A stretch of 39,892 bases of DNA from Burkholderia sp. E7m39. Its GTDB lineage: Bacteria; Pseudomonadota; Gammaproteobacteria; Burkholderiales; Burkholderiaceae. This document shows positions 16,580 through 24,158 of the stretch, piece by piece. Positions within the stretch are counted from its first letter, which is position 1; every line of letters starts with the position of its first letter. Under the pieces are notes generated by a model. It was given only the letters and a program-made list of their open reading frames with translations. It was not told where the DNA came from and did not search any database. Location: positions 1 to 39,892 of the forward strand of contig BBSL01000056.1 in NCBI GenBank assembly GCA_001319865.1, written 5' to 3'. The position numbers were made by a program, and so were the translations under genes.

Positions 16580-17098
16580 TCAGCGGCCAGCCGGCCCGAG
16601 CCTGATGATCCGATCCCGATGCTGCGGATACTCGCGCAGCAGTGATTCGACGTCGGCAATCTCGAACTCGCTGAATTCGAACCCCGGCGCGACCGTGCAG
16701 CCGACGAGCGCCATATTCGCCGCACCGTTTGCCTCGTCGCACTGGGCGGCGAACCATCGGCCGGCGGGCACGACAGCCTGAAAGACACAATCGGGATGCT
16801 CGAGCGCATCGCCGAGCCGGTGCACGGCGAGCGCGCCATCGTCGTCGAGCACGTAGACGTTCAGCGGATCGCCGGCGTAGAAGTGCCAGACCTCGTCGGA
16901 GCGAATCCGATGCCACGCGGAATGCGCGCCGTCGCAGAGCAGGTAGTAGATCGCCGTGGACGCCGAGCGCGGATCGGCGGAGCCGTCGCGGCGCACGACA
17001 TGCGCCGCACGATACGTCTCGCGAAAGAAGCCGCCTTCGGGATGCGGTTGCAGATCGAAGCGGCGAATCAGTTCGTCGCGGTCGTGACGCGTGGCCAT
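16580..17098 (-). CDS. Cupin-fold protein of the DUF985 family
   Basis: A 172-residue single-domain cupin: LQPHPEGGFFRETYRA at the N-terminus, STAIYYLL, SAWHRIRSDEVWHFYAGDPL, VVPAGRWFAA and GCTVAPGFEFSEFEIA are the DUF985 signature blocks. Members include yeast YML079w, whose structure is cupin-like and which may bind a small ligand; no reaction is established for the family. It begins seven bases after the pncC stop, so it is the last gene of the thiL-pgpA-pncC-cupin operon. Cytoplasmic (no signal peptide). Confidence 0.9.
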   Translation of the reverse strand: MATRHDRDELIRRFDLQPHPEGGFFRETYRAAHVVRRDGSADPRSASTAIYYLLCDGAHSAWHRIRSDEVWHFYAGDPLNVYVLDDDGALAVHRLGDALEHPDCVFQAVVPAGRWFAAQCDEANGAANMALVGCTVAPGFEFSEFEIADVESLLREYPQHRDRIIRLGPAGR

Positions 17099-17105
17099 CT
17101 GCGTT

Positions 17106-17606
17106 TTAGCGTTCGCGTTCGTCGAGCAGGGTCAGAAGGCCGCGCAATGCATGAGTCGCGGCCTGCACCCGCACGCGCTCGCGATCGCCCTTGAACACCA
17201 GCGTCTCGACGACGGTGTGAAGCCGGTTGCTCCATCCGAAGCAGACCATGCCGACGGGTTTCGTCTCCGTGCCGCCGCCGGGCCCGGCGACGCCCGTAAT
17301 CGACACGGCCACCTGCGCGCGCGAATTGCGCAGCGCACCTTCGACCATCGCCCGCGCCACGGGCTCGGACACCGCGCCGTGCTTGTCGATCAGATCGGCG
17401 GGCACGCCGATCATCTCGCTCTTTGCCTGGTTCGAATACGTAACGAAGCCGCGCTCGAACCAGCCGCTGCTGCCGGAAATATCGGTGATGGCCGTCGCGA
17501 CCATGCCGCCCGTACAGGATTCGGCCGTGGCAAGCATCAGCCGCTCGTCCCGCAGACGATTGCCGACGCGAATGGCGAGTTGGTGAACGACGGAATCGGT
17601 AGGCAT
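17106..17606 (-). CDS. pncC: Nicotinamide-nucleotide amidase (CinA C-terminal family)
   Basis: PncC deamidates NMN to nicotinate mononucleotide in pyridine-nucleotide recycling. The 166-residue protein is a stand-alone CinA C-terminal domain: LATAESCTGG (with catalytic Ser), GSSGWFERGFVTYSNQAK, GAVSEPVARAM, VSITGVAGPGGGT and KPVGMVCFGW. The start at MPTDS gives the normal length; upstream in-frame sequence would add an unlikely 22 residues. It sits 40 bases after pgpA and seven before the cupin gene. Confidence 0.93.
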   Translation of the reverse strand: MPTDSVVHQLAIRVGNRLRDERLMLATAESCTGGMVATAITDISGSSGWFERGFVTYSNQAKSEMIGVPADLIDKHGAVSEPVARAMVEGALRNSRAQVAVSITGVAGPGGGTETKPVGMVCFGWSNRLHTVVETLVFKGDRERVRVQAATHALRGLLTLLDERER

Positions 17607-17646
17607 GCTGGCCTCGGGTAGGAGACGTGACGAGAGGAGGAAAACG

Positions 17647-18285
17647 TCAGACCGACATCCGCCAGAGCGCAATCACGAGCAACGTGAAAAACGCCGCGAC
17701 GAGATCGTCGAACATGATGCCAAAACCACCTTTCAGTCTGCGATCGAAATAACGGATGGGGGGCGGCTTGACCATGTCGAAGAAGCGGAACACGACGAAG
17801 GCCCACAGCTGGCCGGTGAAATCGGCGGGCGTCACGATCAGCAGCACGAGCCAGAACGCGACGATTTCGTCCCACACGACGCACGACGGATCTTCAATGC
17901 CGAGTCTGTTCGCCGTGAAGCTGCAGATGCCGATGCCGGCGACGAACCCGGCCACGATCAGAATGCCCCATTCGATGACCGTGAGCCGCGCGCTGAACGC
18001 AGCGAACGACGCCCACGCGAACAGCGTGCCGATCGTGCCGGGCGCGACGGGCGACAGGCCGCTGCCGAAACCCAGCGACAGGATATGAAGCGGATGCGAC
18101 AGCATGAAGCGCGCACTCGCGCGGCGCGGCTTCGGCGCGCGCGGCTTGCCTTGCGGCTCGCCGTTCGTGGTTGCGCTGGAGATACCGTCGCGCGCGGCGC
18201 CTGACGCGTCCGACGAACCGGGTTGTCCGCCCGTTGGCGCGTCGGAGAAACTGCCGGCGGGGCCAAACGAGGATTCATTCTGCAT
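17647..18285 (-). CDS. pgpA: Phosphatidylglycerophosphatase A
   Basis: PgpA removes phosphate from phosphatidylglycerophosphate to give phosphatidylglycerol at the inner membrane. The 212-residue protein has an approximately 60-residue polar N-terminal extension rich in Gly, Ser and Pro, then the family domain: LGFGSGLSPVAPGTIGTL, DPSCVVWDEIVAFWL, FVVFRFFDMVKPPPIRYFD and GGFGIMFDDLVAAFF, with about four membrane segments. The extension may be a start-site artefact (an in-frame Met lies at residue 61). The start overlaps the thiL end by 11 bases, so the two are coupled. Confidence 0.95.
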   Translation of the reverse strand: MQNESSFGPAGSFSDAPTGGQPGSSDASGAARDGISSATTNGEPQGKPRAPKPRRASARFMLSHPLHILSLGFGSGLSPVAPGTIGTLFAWASFAAFSARLTVIEWGILIVAGFVAGIGICSFTANRLGIEDPSCVVWDEIVAFWLVLLIVTPADFTGQLWAFVVFRFFDMVKPPPIRYFDRRLKGGFGIMFDDLVAAFFTLLVIALWRMSV

Positions 18286-19282
18286 GGAAATGATCGAAGC
18301 CTTGCAACGTCAAAGTAAGGGGAGCGCCCGACGCATCGTGCCACGCGATCATGGGCGCTGCGGTGGAAACCGCGCCTGCCGGATCGGGCGCAGTTATTGT
18401 ACCGATGCGCGTCACGGGCACGCGCGCCTGTTGACCTGCCGCAACGACGGCTTCGCGTAAGGTGGACGGCGCGGTGAAGCACAGTTCGTAGTCGTCGCCG
18501 CCCGCGATCGTGCAGCGCCGCTGGACGTCGGCGGGAAGGCGGCGCAGCGCGTCGGAACGCGGCAGCGCGTCGGCATCGACGGACGCGTTGACCTGCGAGC
18601 GCTCCAGAATGTGCATCAGGTCGCCCGCAAGACCGTCCGAGATGTCTAGCGCGGCCCGCGCGATGCCGCGCAGCGCGAGGCCCAGCGCGACGCGCGGCTC
18701 GGGCCATTCCATGGCGCGGCGGAATGTCGCAGCGTCGCTGGCATCGGCGCTCCACTCGCCGCGCTGCACGCCCAGGCTCGCGCGCGCGTCGCCCAGCGTG
18801 CCCGAGACCCAGATGTCGTCGCCGGGCTGCGCGGCGTCGCGGCGCAACGCCGCTTGCGGCGGCACCGAGCCGAACACGGTGATGCACAGATTCAGCGGCC
18901 CGCTCGTCGTGTCGCCGCCGACCAGTTCGCAGCCGTGACGCCCGGCCAGCTCGAACAGGCCGTCGCTGAATGCCGAGAGCCAGTCGGCGTCGGCCTTCGG
19001 CAGTGAGAACGCCAGTGTGAACGCCTGCGGCTTCGCGCCCATCGCCGCGAGGTCCGACAGGTTCACGGCGAGCGCCTTGTGTCCGAGCGCCTTCGGATCG
19101 ACATCGGGGAAGAAATGGCGGCCTTCAACCAGCATGTCCGTCGAAATGGCGAGCATCTCGCCGGCGGGCGGCGCAAGCAGCGCGCAGTCGTCGCCGATTC
19201 CGAGGGCGGCCCCTTGCGGATGAGGCAAAGCGGACGCGCGGCGCGCGAAGAAGCGGTCGATCAGCGAAAACTCTGAGAGCAT
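18275..19282 (-). CDS. thiL: Thiamine-monophosphate kinase
   Basis: ThiL phosphorylates thiamine monophosphate to the active cofactor thiamine diphosphate. The 335-residue protein starts at MLSEFSLIDRFFA, the conserved N-terminus. It has ALGIGDDCALL (metal-binding Asp), STDMLVEGRHF, VNLSDLAAMGAKP, GGDTTSGP, ALDISDGLAGDL and AGGDDYELCF. An open frame extends 75 codons upstream but runs through the 12-base repeats and has no family match. It heads the minus-strand operon with pgpA, pncC and the DUF985 gene and is divergent from maeB. Confidence 0.96.
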   Translation of the reverse strand: MLSEFSLIDRFFARRASALPHPQGAALGIGDDCALLAPPAGEMLAISTDMLVEGRHFFPDVDPKALGHKALAVNLSDLAAMGAKPQAFTLAFSLPKADADWLSAFSDGLFELAGRHGCELVGGDTTSGPLNLCITVFGSVPPQAALRRDAAQPGDDIWVSGTLGDARASLGVQRGEWSADASDAATFRRAMEWPEPRVALGLALRGIARAALDISDGLAGDLMHILERSQVNASVDADALPRSDALRRLPADVQRRCTIAGGDDYELCFTAPSTLREAVVAAGQQARVPVTRIGTITAPDPAGAVSTAAPMIAWHDASGAPLTLTLQGFDHFHAE

Positions 19283-19330
19283 AACCAGGCGTGAAGTGCG
19301 AAAAGCGATCGGGCGAGATCGGTCGATATG

Positions 19331-19402
19331 CGTAACGAAGCGCGTAACGAACGGCATAACAAACCGTGTAACGAACCGTGTAACAAGCCGTGGAACAAGC
19401 GG
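19331..19402. repeat. 12-bp tandem repeat, six units, between thiL and maeB
   Basis: Six adjacent diverged 12-base units (CGTAACGAAGCG, CGTAACGAACGG, CATAACAAACCG, TGTAACGAACCG, TGTAACAAGCCG, TGGAACAAGCGG), followed by two shortened copies. It lies 49 bases upstream of the thiL start in the 307-base divergent gap. A role is not evident. Confidence 0.9.
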
Positions 19403-19541
19403 GAACAGGCGCGAACACGACGTCAAACGCGTGCATTGTAGTCGCGGCATCGGTCGGGCCATGCGGTGCGCCTGCCTTTCACGCGCTTTCAGTCGCGGCA
19501 GTTGCACCCGGATTGCAGGGTTCGACTTTTGGGATTGGCGC

Positions 19542-19547
19542 TACAAT
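19542..19547 (+). promoter_or_regulatory. Candidate -10 element for maeB
   Basis: TACAAT lies 43 bases upstream of the maeB ATG. The best -35 (TTCGAC, 19521-19526) is only 15 bases away, so this may be an activator-dependent promoter or chance. Confidence 0.35.
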
Positions 19548-19589
19548 GCGATCGAACATCTATTCTAATCCGCACTTCCAAGTCCGCTT

Positions 19590-21884
19590 ATGTCGACTCC
19601 CGTCAATACCAAACTCCGCGAAGCCGCTCTCGATTATCACGAATTCCCGACTCCCGGGAAGATCGCGATCGCGCCCACCAAGCAGATGATCAACCAGCGC
19701 GACCTCGCGCTGGCGTACTCGCCGGGCGTCGCGTTCGCGTGCGAGGCGATCGTCGAGAACCCGTTGAACGCCGCCCGCTTCACGGCGCGCAGCAACCTGG
19801 TCGGCGTCGTGTCGAACGGGACGGCCGTGCTCGGCCTCGGCAACATCGGGCCGCTCGCGTCCAAGCCCGTCATGGAAGGCAAGGCCGTCCTGTTCAAGAA
19901 GTTCGCCGGCATCGACGTGTTCGACATCGAGCTGAACGAGACGGACCCGCACAAGCTGGTCGAGGTGATCGCCGCGCTGGAGCCGACTTTCGGCGGCATC
20001 AACCTCGAAGATATCAAGGCACCGGACTGCTTCATCGTCGAGCGCGAATGCCGCAAGCGCATGAAGATTCCCGTCTTCCATGACGACCAGCACGGCACGG
20101 CCATCGTCGTCGCGGCAGCGGTGACCAACGGCCTGAAGGTGGTCGGCAAGAGCATCAAGGAAGTCAAGCTGGTTGCGTCGGGCGCGGGCGCGGCGTCGCT
20201 CGCCTGTCTGAACCTGCTCGTCGATCTCGGCCTGCCGCTCGAAAACATCTTCGTGACCGACCTGGCGGGCGTGGTCTACAAGGGCCGCACGGAACTGATG
20301 GACCCGGACAAGGAGCGCTTCGCGCGCGAAACGGACGCGCGCACGCTGTCGGAAGTGATGAGCGGTGCGGACGTGTTCCTCGGTTTGTCGGCAGGCGGCG
20401 TGCTAAAGCAGGACATGGTCAAGCAGATGGCCGACAAGCCGCTGATCCTCGCGCTCGCCAATCCGACGCCGGAAATCCTGCCGGAACTGGCGCTCGAAGT
20501 GCGCCCGGACGCCGTGCTCGCGACGGGCCGCACCGACTATCCGAATCAGGTCAACAACGTTCTGTGCTTCCCGTTCATCTTCCGCGGCGCGCTCGACGTC
20601 GGCGCGACGGTGATTACGAAGGAAATGGAAATTGCCGCAGTCAACGCGATTGCTGAGCTTGCCCGCCAGGAACAGTCTGACATTGTCGCGACGGCTTACG
20701 GCATTCAGGATCTGTCGTTCGGTCCGGAATACCTGATCCCGAAGCCGTTCGATCCTCGCCTGATCGTCCAGATCGCGCCCGCCGTTGCGCAGGCGGCGAT
20801 GGATTCGGGCGTCGCGACGCGTCCGATCGAGGACATGGAGGCGTACAAGCAGCATCTGCAGCAGTTCGTCTATCACAGCGGCACCACGATGAAGCCGATC
20901 TTCCAGCTGGCGCGCGGCGTCGAGCCGGAGAAGAAGCGCATCGTGTTCGCGGAGGGCGAGGAAGAGCGCGTGCTGCGCGCGGTGCAGATCGTCGTCGACG
21001 AAAAGCTCGCGAAGCCGATCCTGATCGGCCGACCGGCCGTGATCGAGCAGCGCATCGCGAAGTACGGCCTGCGGCTCGTGAACGGCCAGGACTACACGAT
21101 CGTCAACACGGACCACGACGAGCGCTATCGCGATTTCTGGCAGACGTATCACAAGATGATGTGCCGCAAAGGCTTCACCGAGCAGATGGCGAAGCTGGAA
21201 ATGCGCCGCCGCACGACGCTGATCGGCTCGATGCTCGTCACGAAGGGCCACGCTGACGGCATGATCTGCGGCACGGTGAGTACGACGCACCGCCATCTGC
21301 ACTTCATCGATCAGGTGATCGGCAAGAAGGACGGCGCAAAGGTCTACGCCGCGATGAACGCGCTGGTGTTGCCCGGCCGGCAGATTTTCCTCGTCGACAC
21401 GCACGTGAACGTCGATCCGAGCGCGGAAGAGTTGGCCGAGATCACGATCATGGCGGCCGAAGAAGTGCGCCGCTTCGGTATCGAGCCGAAGATCGCGCTC
21501 CTGTCGCACTCGAACTTCGGTACAAGCAATGCGCCTTCTGCGCAGAAAATGCGCGACGTGCTGGCTATCCTGCAGGAACGCGCGCCGCATCTGCAGGTGG
21601 ACGGCGAGATGCACGGTGACCTCGCGCTCGACGCCAACCTGCGCAAGGAAATCCTGGCCGAGTCGACGCTGGAGGGCGACGCGAACCTGCTGGTGCTGCC
21701 GAACATCGACGCCGCGAACATCTCGTACAACCTGCTGAAGACGGCGGCCGGCAACAACATCGCGATTGGGCCGATCCTGCTGGGCGCGGCCAAGCCGGTG
21801 CATGTGCTGACCCCGTCGGCGACGGTTCGCCGGATCGTCAACATGACGGCGCTGCTCGTCGCCGATGTGAACGCGGCGCGTTGA
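19590..21884 (+). CDS. maeB: NADP-dependent malic enzyme with C-terminal phosphotransacetylase-like domain
   Basis: MaeB oxidatively decarboxylates malate to pyruvate with NADP+, supplying NADPH and pyruvate. The 764 residues match the multidomain MaeB family. The N-terminal malic domain has YSPGVAFACEAI, GNIGPLASKPVMEGKAVLFKKFAGIDVFDIE and FHDDQHGTAIVVAAA, with the nucleotide loop VASGAGAASLACLNLL near residue 193. From about residue 440 a phosphate-acetyl/butyryl-transferase-like domain (KKRIVFAEGEEERVLRA, CGTVSTTHRHL, GPILLGAAKPVHVLTPSATVRRIVNM) follows; in MaeB it is regulatory (acetyl-CoA binding), not catalytic. The ATG at 19590 gives a normal N-terminus. Confidence 0.97.
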   Translation: MSTPVNTKLREAALDYHEFPTPGKIAIAPTKQMINQRDLALAYSPGVAFACEAIVENPLNAARFTARSNLVGVVSNGTAVLGLGNIGPLASKPVMEGKAVLFKKFAGIDVFDIELNETDPHKLVEVIAALEPTFGGINLEDIKAPDCFIVERECRKRMKIPVFHDDQHGTAIVVAAAVTNGLKVVGKSIKEVKLVASGAGAASLACLNLLVDLGLPLENIFVTDLAGVVYKGRTELMDPDKERFARETDARTLSEVMSGADVFLGLSAGGVLKQDMVKQMADKPLILALANPTPEILPELALEVRPDAVLATGRTDYPNQVNNVLCFPFIFRGALDVGATVITKEMEIAAVNAIAELARQEQSDIVATAYGIQDLSFGPEYLIPKPFDPRLIVQIAPAVAQAAMDSGVATRPIEDMEAYKQHLQQFVYHSGTTMKPIFQLARGVEPEKKRIVFAEGEEERVLRAVQIVVDEKLAKPILIGRPAVIEQRIAKYGLRLVNGQDYTIVNTDHDERYRDFWQTYHKMMCRKGFTEQMAKLEMRRRTTLIGSMLVTKGHADGMICGTVSTTHRHLHFIDQVIGKKDGAKVYAAMNALVLPGRQIFLVDTHVNVDPSAEELAEITIMAAEEVRRFGIEPKIALLSHSNFGTSNAPSAQKMRDVLAILQERAPHLQVDGEMHGDLALDANLRKEILAESTLEGDANLLVLPNIDAANISYNLLKTAAGNNIAIGPILLGAAKPVHVLTPSATVRRIVNMTALLVADVNAAR

Positions 21885-21903
21885 CTCCGCGCATTGTCCC
21901 GCT

Positions 21904-21921
21904 GCTGGCGATTTCGCCAGC
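21904..21921 (+). other. Short hairpin after maeB
   Basis: GCTGGCG (21904-21910) pairs with CGCCAGC (21915-21921). On the plus strand it is followed by A rather than T residues, so it is at best a 3' stabilising hairpin for maeB. Confidence 0.35.
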
Positions 21922-21927
21922 GCGGGC

Positions 21928-21959
21928 AAAAAAAAAGCGTGCCCGCAATGGGCACGCTT
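21928..21959 (-). terminator. Intrinsic terminator oriented to the minus strand
   Basis: A 10-bp perfect stem (21935-21944 with 21950-21959) with a five-base loop. The run of nine A is on its left, so the U tract exists only for minus-strand RNA. It cannot serve maeB well, yet no minus-strand protein gene lies to the right. Confidence 0.75.
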
Positions 21960-22086
21960 CCAGATGATGGCCGGGAATGAGGCCATCCTGCAAAAGGCCG
22001 ACGCGTGACAGCGCCCGCAGCACGCGGACCGTCCGGACGACGAGGCATGAAAGCCGTCCCAACATCTGCCTGAAGGTAAGTTTATC
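21928..22086 (-). ncRNA. Candidate small RNA, about 160 nt, minus strand
   Basis: A sigma70-like promoter on the minus strand (TTGACG 22116-22121, 17-base spacer, TATCTC 22093-22098) would start RNA near 22086. On the same strand an intrinsic terminator ends it: stem AAGCGTGCCC/GGGCACGCTT (21950-21959 with 21935-21944), five-base loop, then T residues (the nine A at 21928-21936 on the plus strand). A second perfect 7-bp hairpin (21966-21972 with 21981-21987) lies just inside. The only open frame on this strand reads through the terminator, so an RNA product is more likely. No known family is recognised. Confidence 0.4.
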
Positions 22087-22121
22087 TCGCTCGAGATAAC
22101 GCCTGCGTTGAAATTCGTCAA
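22082..22121 (-). promoter_or_regulatory. Minus-strand promoter with an overlapping operator-like palindrome
   Basis: TTATCTCG-CT-CGAGATAA (22082-22099) is an 18-base palindrome that covers the proposed -10 (22093-22098) of the small-RNA promoter, whose -35 is at 22116-22121. The shape resembles MarR-type operators in general terms, but no specific regulator can be named. Confidence 0.45.
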
Positions 22122-22181
22122 AACCGATGTCGGCAGCCGGGCAATTTCGCCCCGGCCGGTCTTTCGTCTGACTAAAGAACA

Positions 22182-22210
22182 TTGATTCCAAAAGACATTA
22201 GCGATACCCT
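22182..22210 (+). promoter_or_regulatory. Candidate sigma70 promoter for the RNase/barstar pair
   Basis: TTGATT (22182-22187), a 17-base spacer and TACCCT (22205-22210), about 53 bases before the RNase ATG. Confidence 0.4.
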
Positions 22211-22262
22211 TACGTCTTTCATGGTCGTCAAACTCGTTAGTCAACAGCGGGAATTCTGATTC

Positions 22263-22667
22263 ATGGCACGCAGGTGGCTTCGCGACGGCGTGCTGGTCGC
22301 CGCCTTGATGGCCGGCGGTCTCGCCGGCGGCGGCGTGTCCACCGGCGCATTGGCCAGACAGGCTCAGCAGGAACAGGTCGGCGGCACCGTTGCGCTGGCG
22401 CAGTTGCCGCCGGAGGCCGTCAAGACATTGAACTTGATTGCAGCCGGCGGGCCTTACCCGTATGAAAAGGACGGCGTCGTATTCGGCAATCGTGAGCGGT
22501 TGCTGCCTTCGCACCGGCGCGGCTATTACCACGAATACACCGTTCCCACGCCAGGCGCCCGTGATCGCGGCGCCCGCCGCATTGTCTGTGGAGGGCCGCT
22601 CAGGCGGACCGACAACTGTTATTACTCAGACGACCACTACACCAGTTTCAATCGCATCATTGAATGA
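22263..22667 (+). CDS. Secreted guanyl-specific ribonuclease (barnase/RNase Sa superfamily)
   Basis: A 134-residue exported RNase. A signal peptide covers residues 1-31 (arginine-rich start, hydrophobic core, TGALA cut). The mature domain carries the microbial N1/T1-type core in the RNase Sa style: YPYEKDGVVFGNRERLLP, GYYHEYTV with general base Glu91, PGARDRGARRIVCGG supplying Arg102 and Arg106, and DDHYTSF with general acid His125. These match Glu54, Arg65, Arg69 and His85 of RNase Sa, so all catalytic residues are present. It should cleave RNA 3' of G in the periplasm or outside the cell. A barstar-type inhibitor starts 16 bases after its stop, so the pair is an enzyme-inhibitor module. Whether it serves nutrient scavenging or competition cannot be told. 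Confidence 0.92.
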   Translation: MARRWLRDGVLVAALMAGGLAGGGVSTGALARQAQQEQVGGTVALAQLPPEAVKTLNLIAAGGPYPYEKDGVVFGNRERLLPSHRRGYYHEYTVPTPGARDRGARRIVCGGPLRRTDNCYYSDDHYTSFNRIIE

Positions 22668-22683
22668 CATCGGGATAATCGGC

Positions 22684-23244
22684 ATGAGCGACAACATCTA
22701 CGCGCACGACTCGAAAGTCGCGACGGATCTTTTCGCGGCCGGCGACGGCAATCTGTTTCAGCGCGTCATGCAGATGCGCGATGCCGGCCAGGCCCGTGAC
22801 GACCAGAACGAAGCCAGTACGGGCCTTTCATCGGAAGAGGAGCGCATGAGTCTTTTCCAGACCGTACGACCGAACATCGTGCAATCGATCCGCGCGTTTC
22901 GCGTACAGGATCTCGCCGACGAGGCGAACCGGCTTGGTCAGCATTTTCTTTATGCCTATGTCGGCAATGCGCAGTCCAAGCAGGAGGTCATGGAGACGAT
23001 TGCGACGTCGTTCCTGTTTCCGAAGCACTTTGGCAAGAACTACGACGCGCTGTACGACTCGCTGACCGATCTGGTCCACAAGGCGGGCGCCCAGCCGGGT
23101 TTCGTGATCGTGCTCGAAGCGTTGCCAATCGCCACCAAGTTCGACAAGGAAGCGCGCGAAACGCTGCTCGACGTATTCCGCGAGGCGGCCGAGTTCTGGG
23201 CGGAGCGCAAGGTTGCGTTCCGCGTTTTCTACTCATTTGCGTGA
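22684..23244 (+). CDS. Barstar-family ribonuclease inhibitor with extended N-terminus
   Basis: A cytoplasmic protein (no signal peptide) of 186 residues that should neutralise the secreted RNase encoded just upstream before export. The barstar domain is residues about 86-186: HFLYAYVGNAQSKQEVMETIA, then FLFPKHFGKNYDALYDSLTDL, in which Asp121, Tyr124 and Asp125 occupy the places of barstar Asp35, Trp38 and Asp39, the residues that plug barnase's active site. Then come FVIVLEALP and LLDVFREAAEFWA. Ordinary barstar is about 90 residues; here about 85 extra N-terminal residues (polar, helical-looking) have no recognised fold. The ATG at 22684 is 16 bases after the RNase stop, so the genes are probably cotranscribed. 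Confidence 0.9.
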   Translation: MSDNIYAHDSKVATDLFAAGDGNLFQRVMQMRDAGQARDDQNEASTGLSSEEERMSLFQTVRPNIVQSIRAFRVQDLADEANRLGQHFLYAYVGNAQSKQEVMETIATSFLFPKHFGKNYDALYDSLTDLVHKAGAQPGFVIVLEALPIATKFDKEARETLLDVFREAAEFWAERKVAFRVFYSFA

Positions 23245-23304
23245 GTTGTGGGCAGATGATGTCGCATTCGTCACAGTAAGCTGACGTCGTCTGAATTCGC
23301 ACCG

Positions 23305-23344
23305 AAATGAGAAAGGCCCGCCAGAAGGCGGGCCTTTCTCATTT
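23305..23344. terminator. Bidirectional terminator between barstar and rsmE
   Basis: A perfect 18-bp stem, 23305-23322 with 23327-23344, with tetraloop AGAA. The stem includes AAAGGCCCGCC and its complement, with T-rich ends on both strands. It lies between the convergent barstar and rsmE genes. Confidence 0.85.
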
Positions 23345-23398
23345 GGAGGGCGGGCGGAACGCTTCTGCGCCCAGGCCGCGCTGTCGATCCGCTGTCGC

Positions 23399-24139
23399 TT
23401 ACCAGCCGCCCCAGCGCGCGGCCAGCGCGGACAGCACCGCGATTCCCGCCGTTTCCGTGCGCAGCACGCGCGGGCCAAGTCCAACGGCCATGAAGCCGTG
23501 GCTCGAGGCGGCAGCTTCTTCGGCAGCCGAAAAGCCGCCTTCAGGGCCGACCAGCACCAGCGCGCGCACCTTCGGCGGGTTAGCGGGCAGCGCCGAGAAC
23601 GGCACGTTTGCGCGCGGCGATAGCAGCAGCCGCAATTCGCCGTCGACGGGATCTTTTGGCATCGAGCCGAGCCACGTCGCCAGTTCGCGCGTCGGCATCA
23701 CTTCGGGCAGGCGGTTGCGCCCGCATTGCTCGCACGACGCCTGCACGATCCGCTGCCAGTGCACCTGGCGTCGCTGCGCGCGTTCGCCGGCAAGGCGCAC
23801 GACGCTCCGTGTGGTCGTGAGCGGCACGAACTCGGACGCGCCGAGTTCCGTCGCCTTTTCGATCAGCCAGTCCATCTTGTCGCTGCCGGCGATCCCTTGT
23901 GCGAGCGTCAGCTGATACGGCGGCTCCGCCTCGACATCGCGAAAATCGCCGATCCGGACAAGGGTGCCGTGTCGGTCCATCTCGACGATTTCAGCGCCGA
24001 ATTCGCCGCCATTGCCGTTGAAAAGGCTCACGGTGTCGCCGGGCTGCAGACGCAGGACGCGGACGTGCCGGTTGACTTCGTCCGGCAGGGAAACGATGTC
24101 GTCGGTTCGGAGCGGGGTGCCGACGAAAAAGCGAGGCAT
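23399..24139 (-). CDS. rsmE: 16S rRNA (uracil-1498-N3)-methyltransferase
   Basis: RsmE methylates U1498 of 16S rRNA in the assembled 30S subunit, using SAM. The 246-residue protein begins MPRFFV, has the PUA-like N-terminal domain (HVRVLRLQPGDTVSLFNG), then the SPOUT knot: QGIAGSDKMDWLIEKATELGASEFVPL, ERAQRRQVHWQRIVQASCEQCGR, LVLVGPEGGFSAAE and LGPRVLRTETAGIAVLSAL. The start at 24139 gives the usual N-terminus. It is 19 bases behind the VOC gene and probably cotranscribed with it. Confidence 0.96.
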   Translation of the reverse strand: MPRFFVGTPLRTDDIVSLPDEVNRHVRVLRLQPGDTVSLFNGNGGEFGAEIVEMDRHGTLVRIGDFRDVEAEPPYQLTLAQGIAGSDKMDWLIEKATELGASEFVPLTTTRSVVRLAGERAQRRQVHWQRIVQASCEQCGRNRLPEVMPTRELATWLGSMPKDPVDGELRLLLSPRANVPFSALPANPPKVRALVLVGPEGGFSAAEEAAASSHGFMAVGLGPRVLRTETAGIAVLSALAARWGGW

Positions 24140-24158
24140 AAGGGAAGTTCTCATTCAC

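Noticed and set aside
19283..19507. N-terminal extension of thiL by 75 codons
   Set aside because: The extension reads through the 12-base repeats and has no similarity to ThiL, whose normal start is MLSEFSLIDRFF at 19282.
21935..21959. Hairpin as the maeB terminator
   Set aside because: On the plus strand it is followed by C and A rather than T; its T run exists only on the minus strand.
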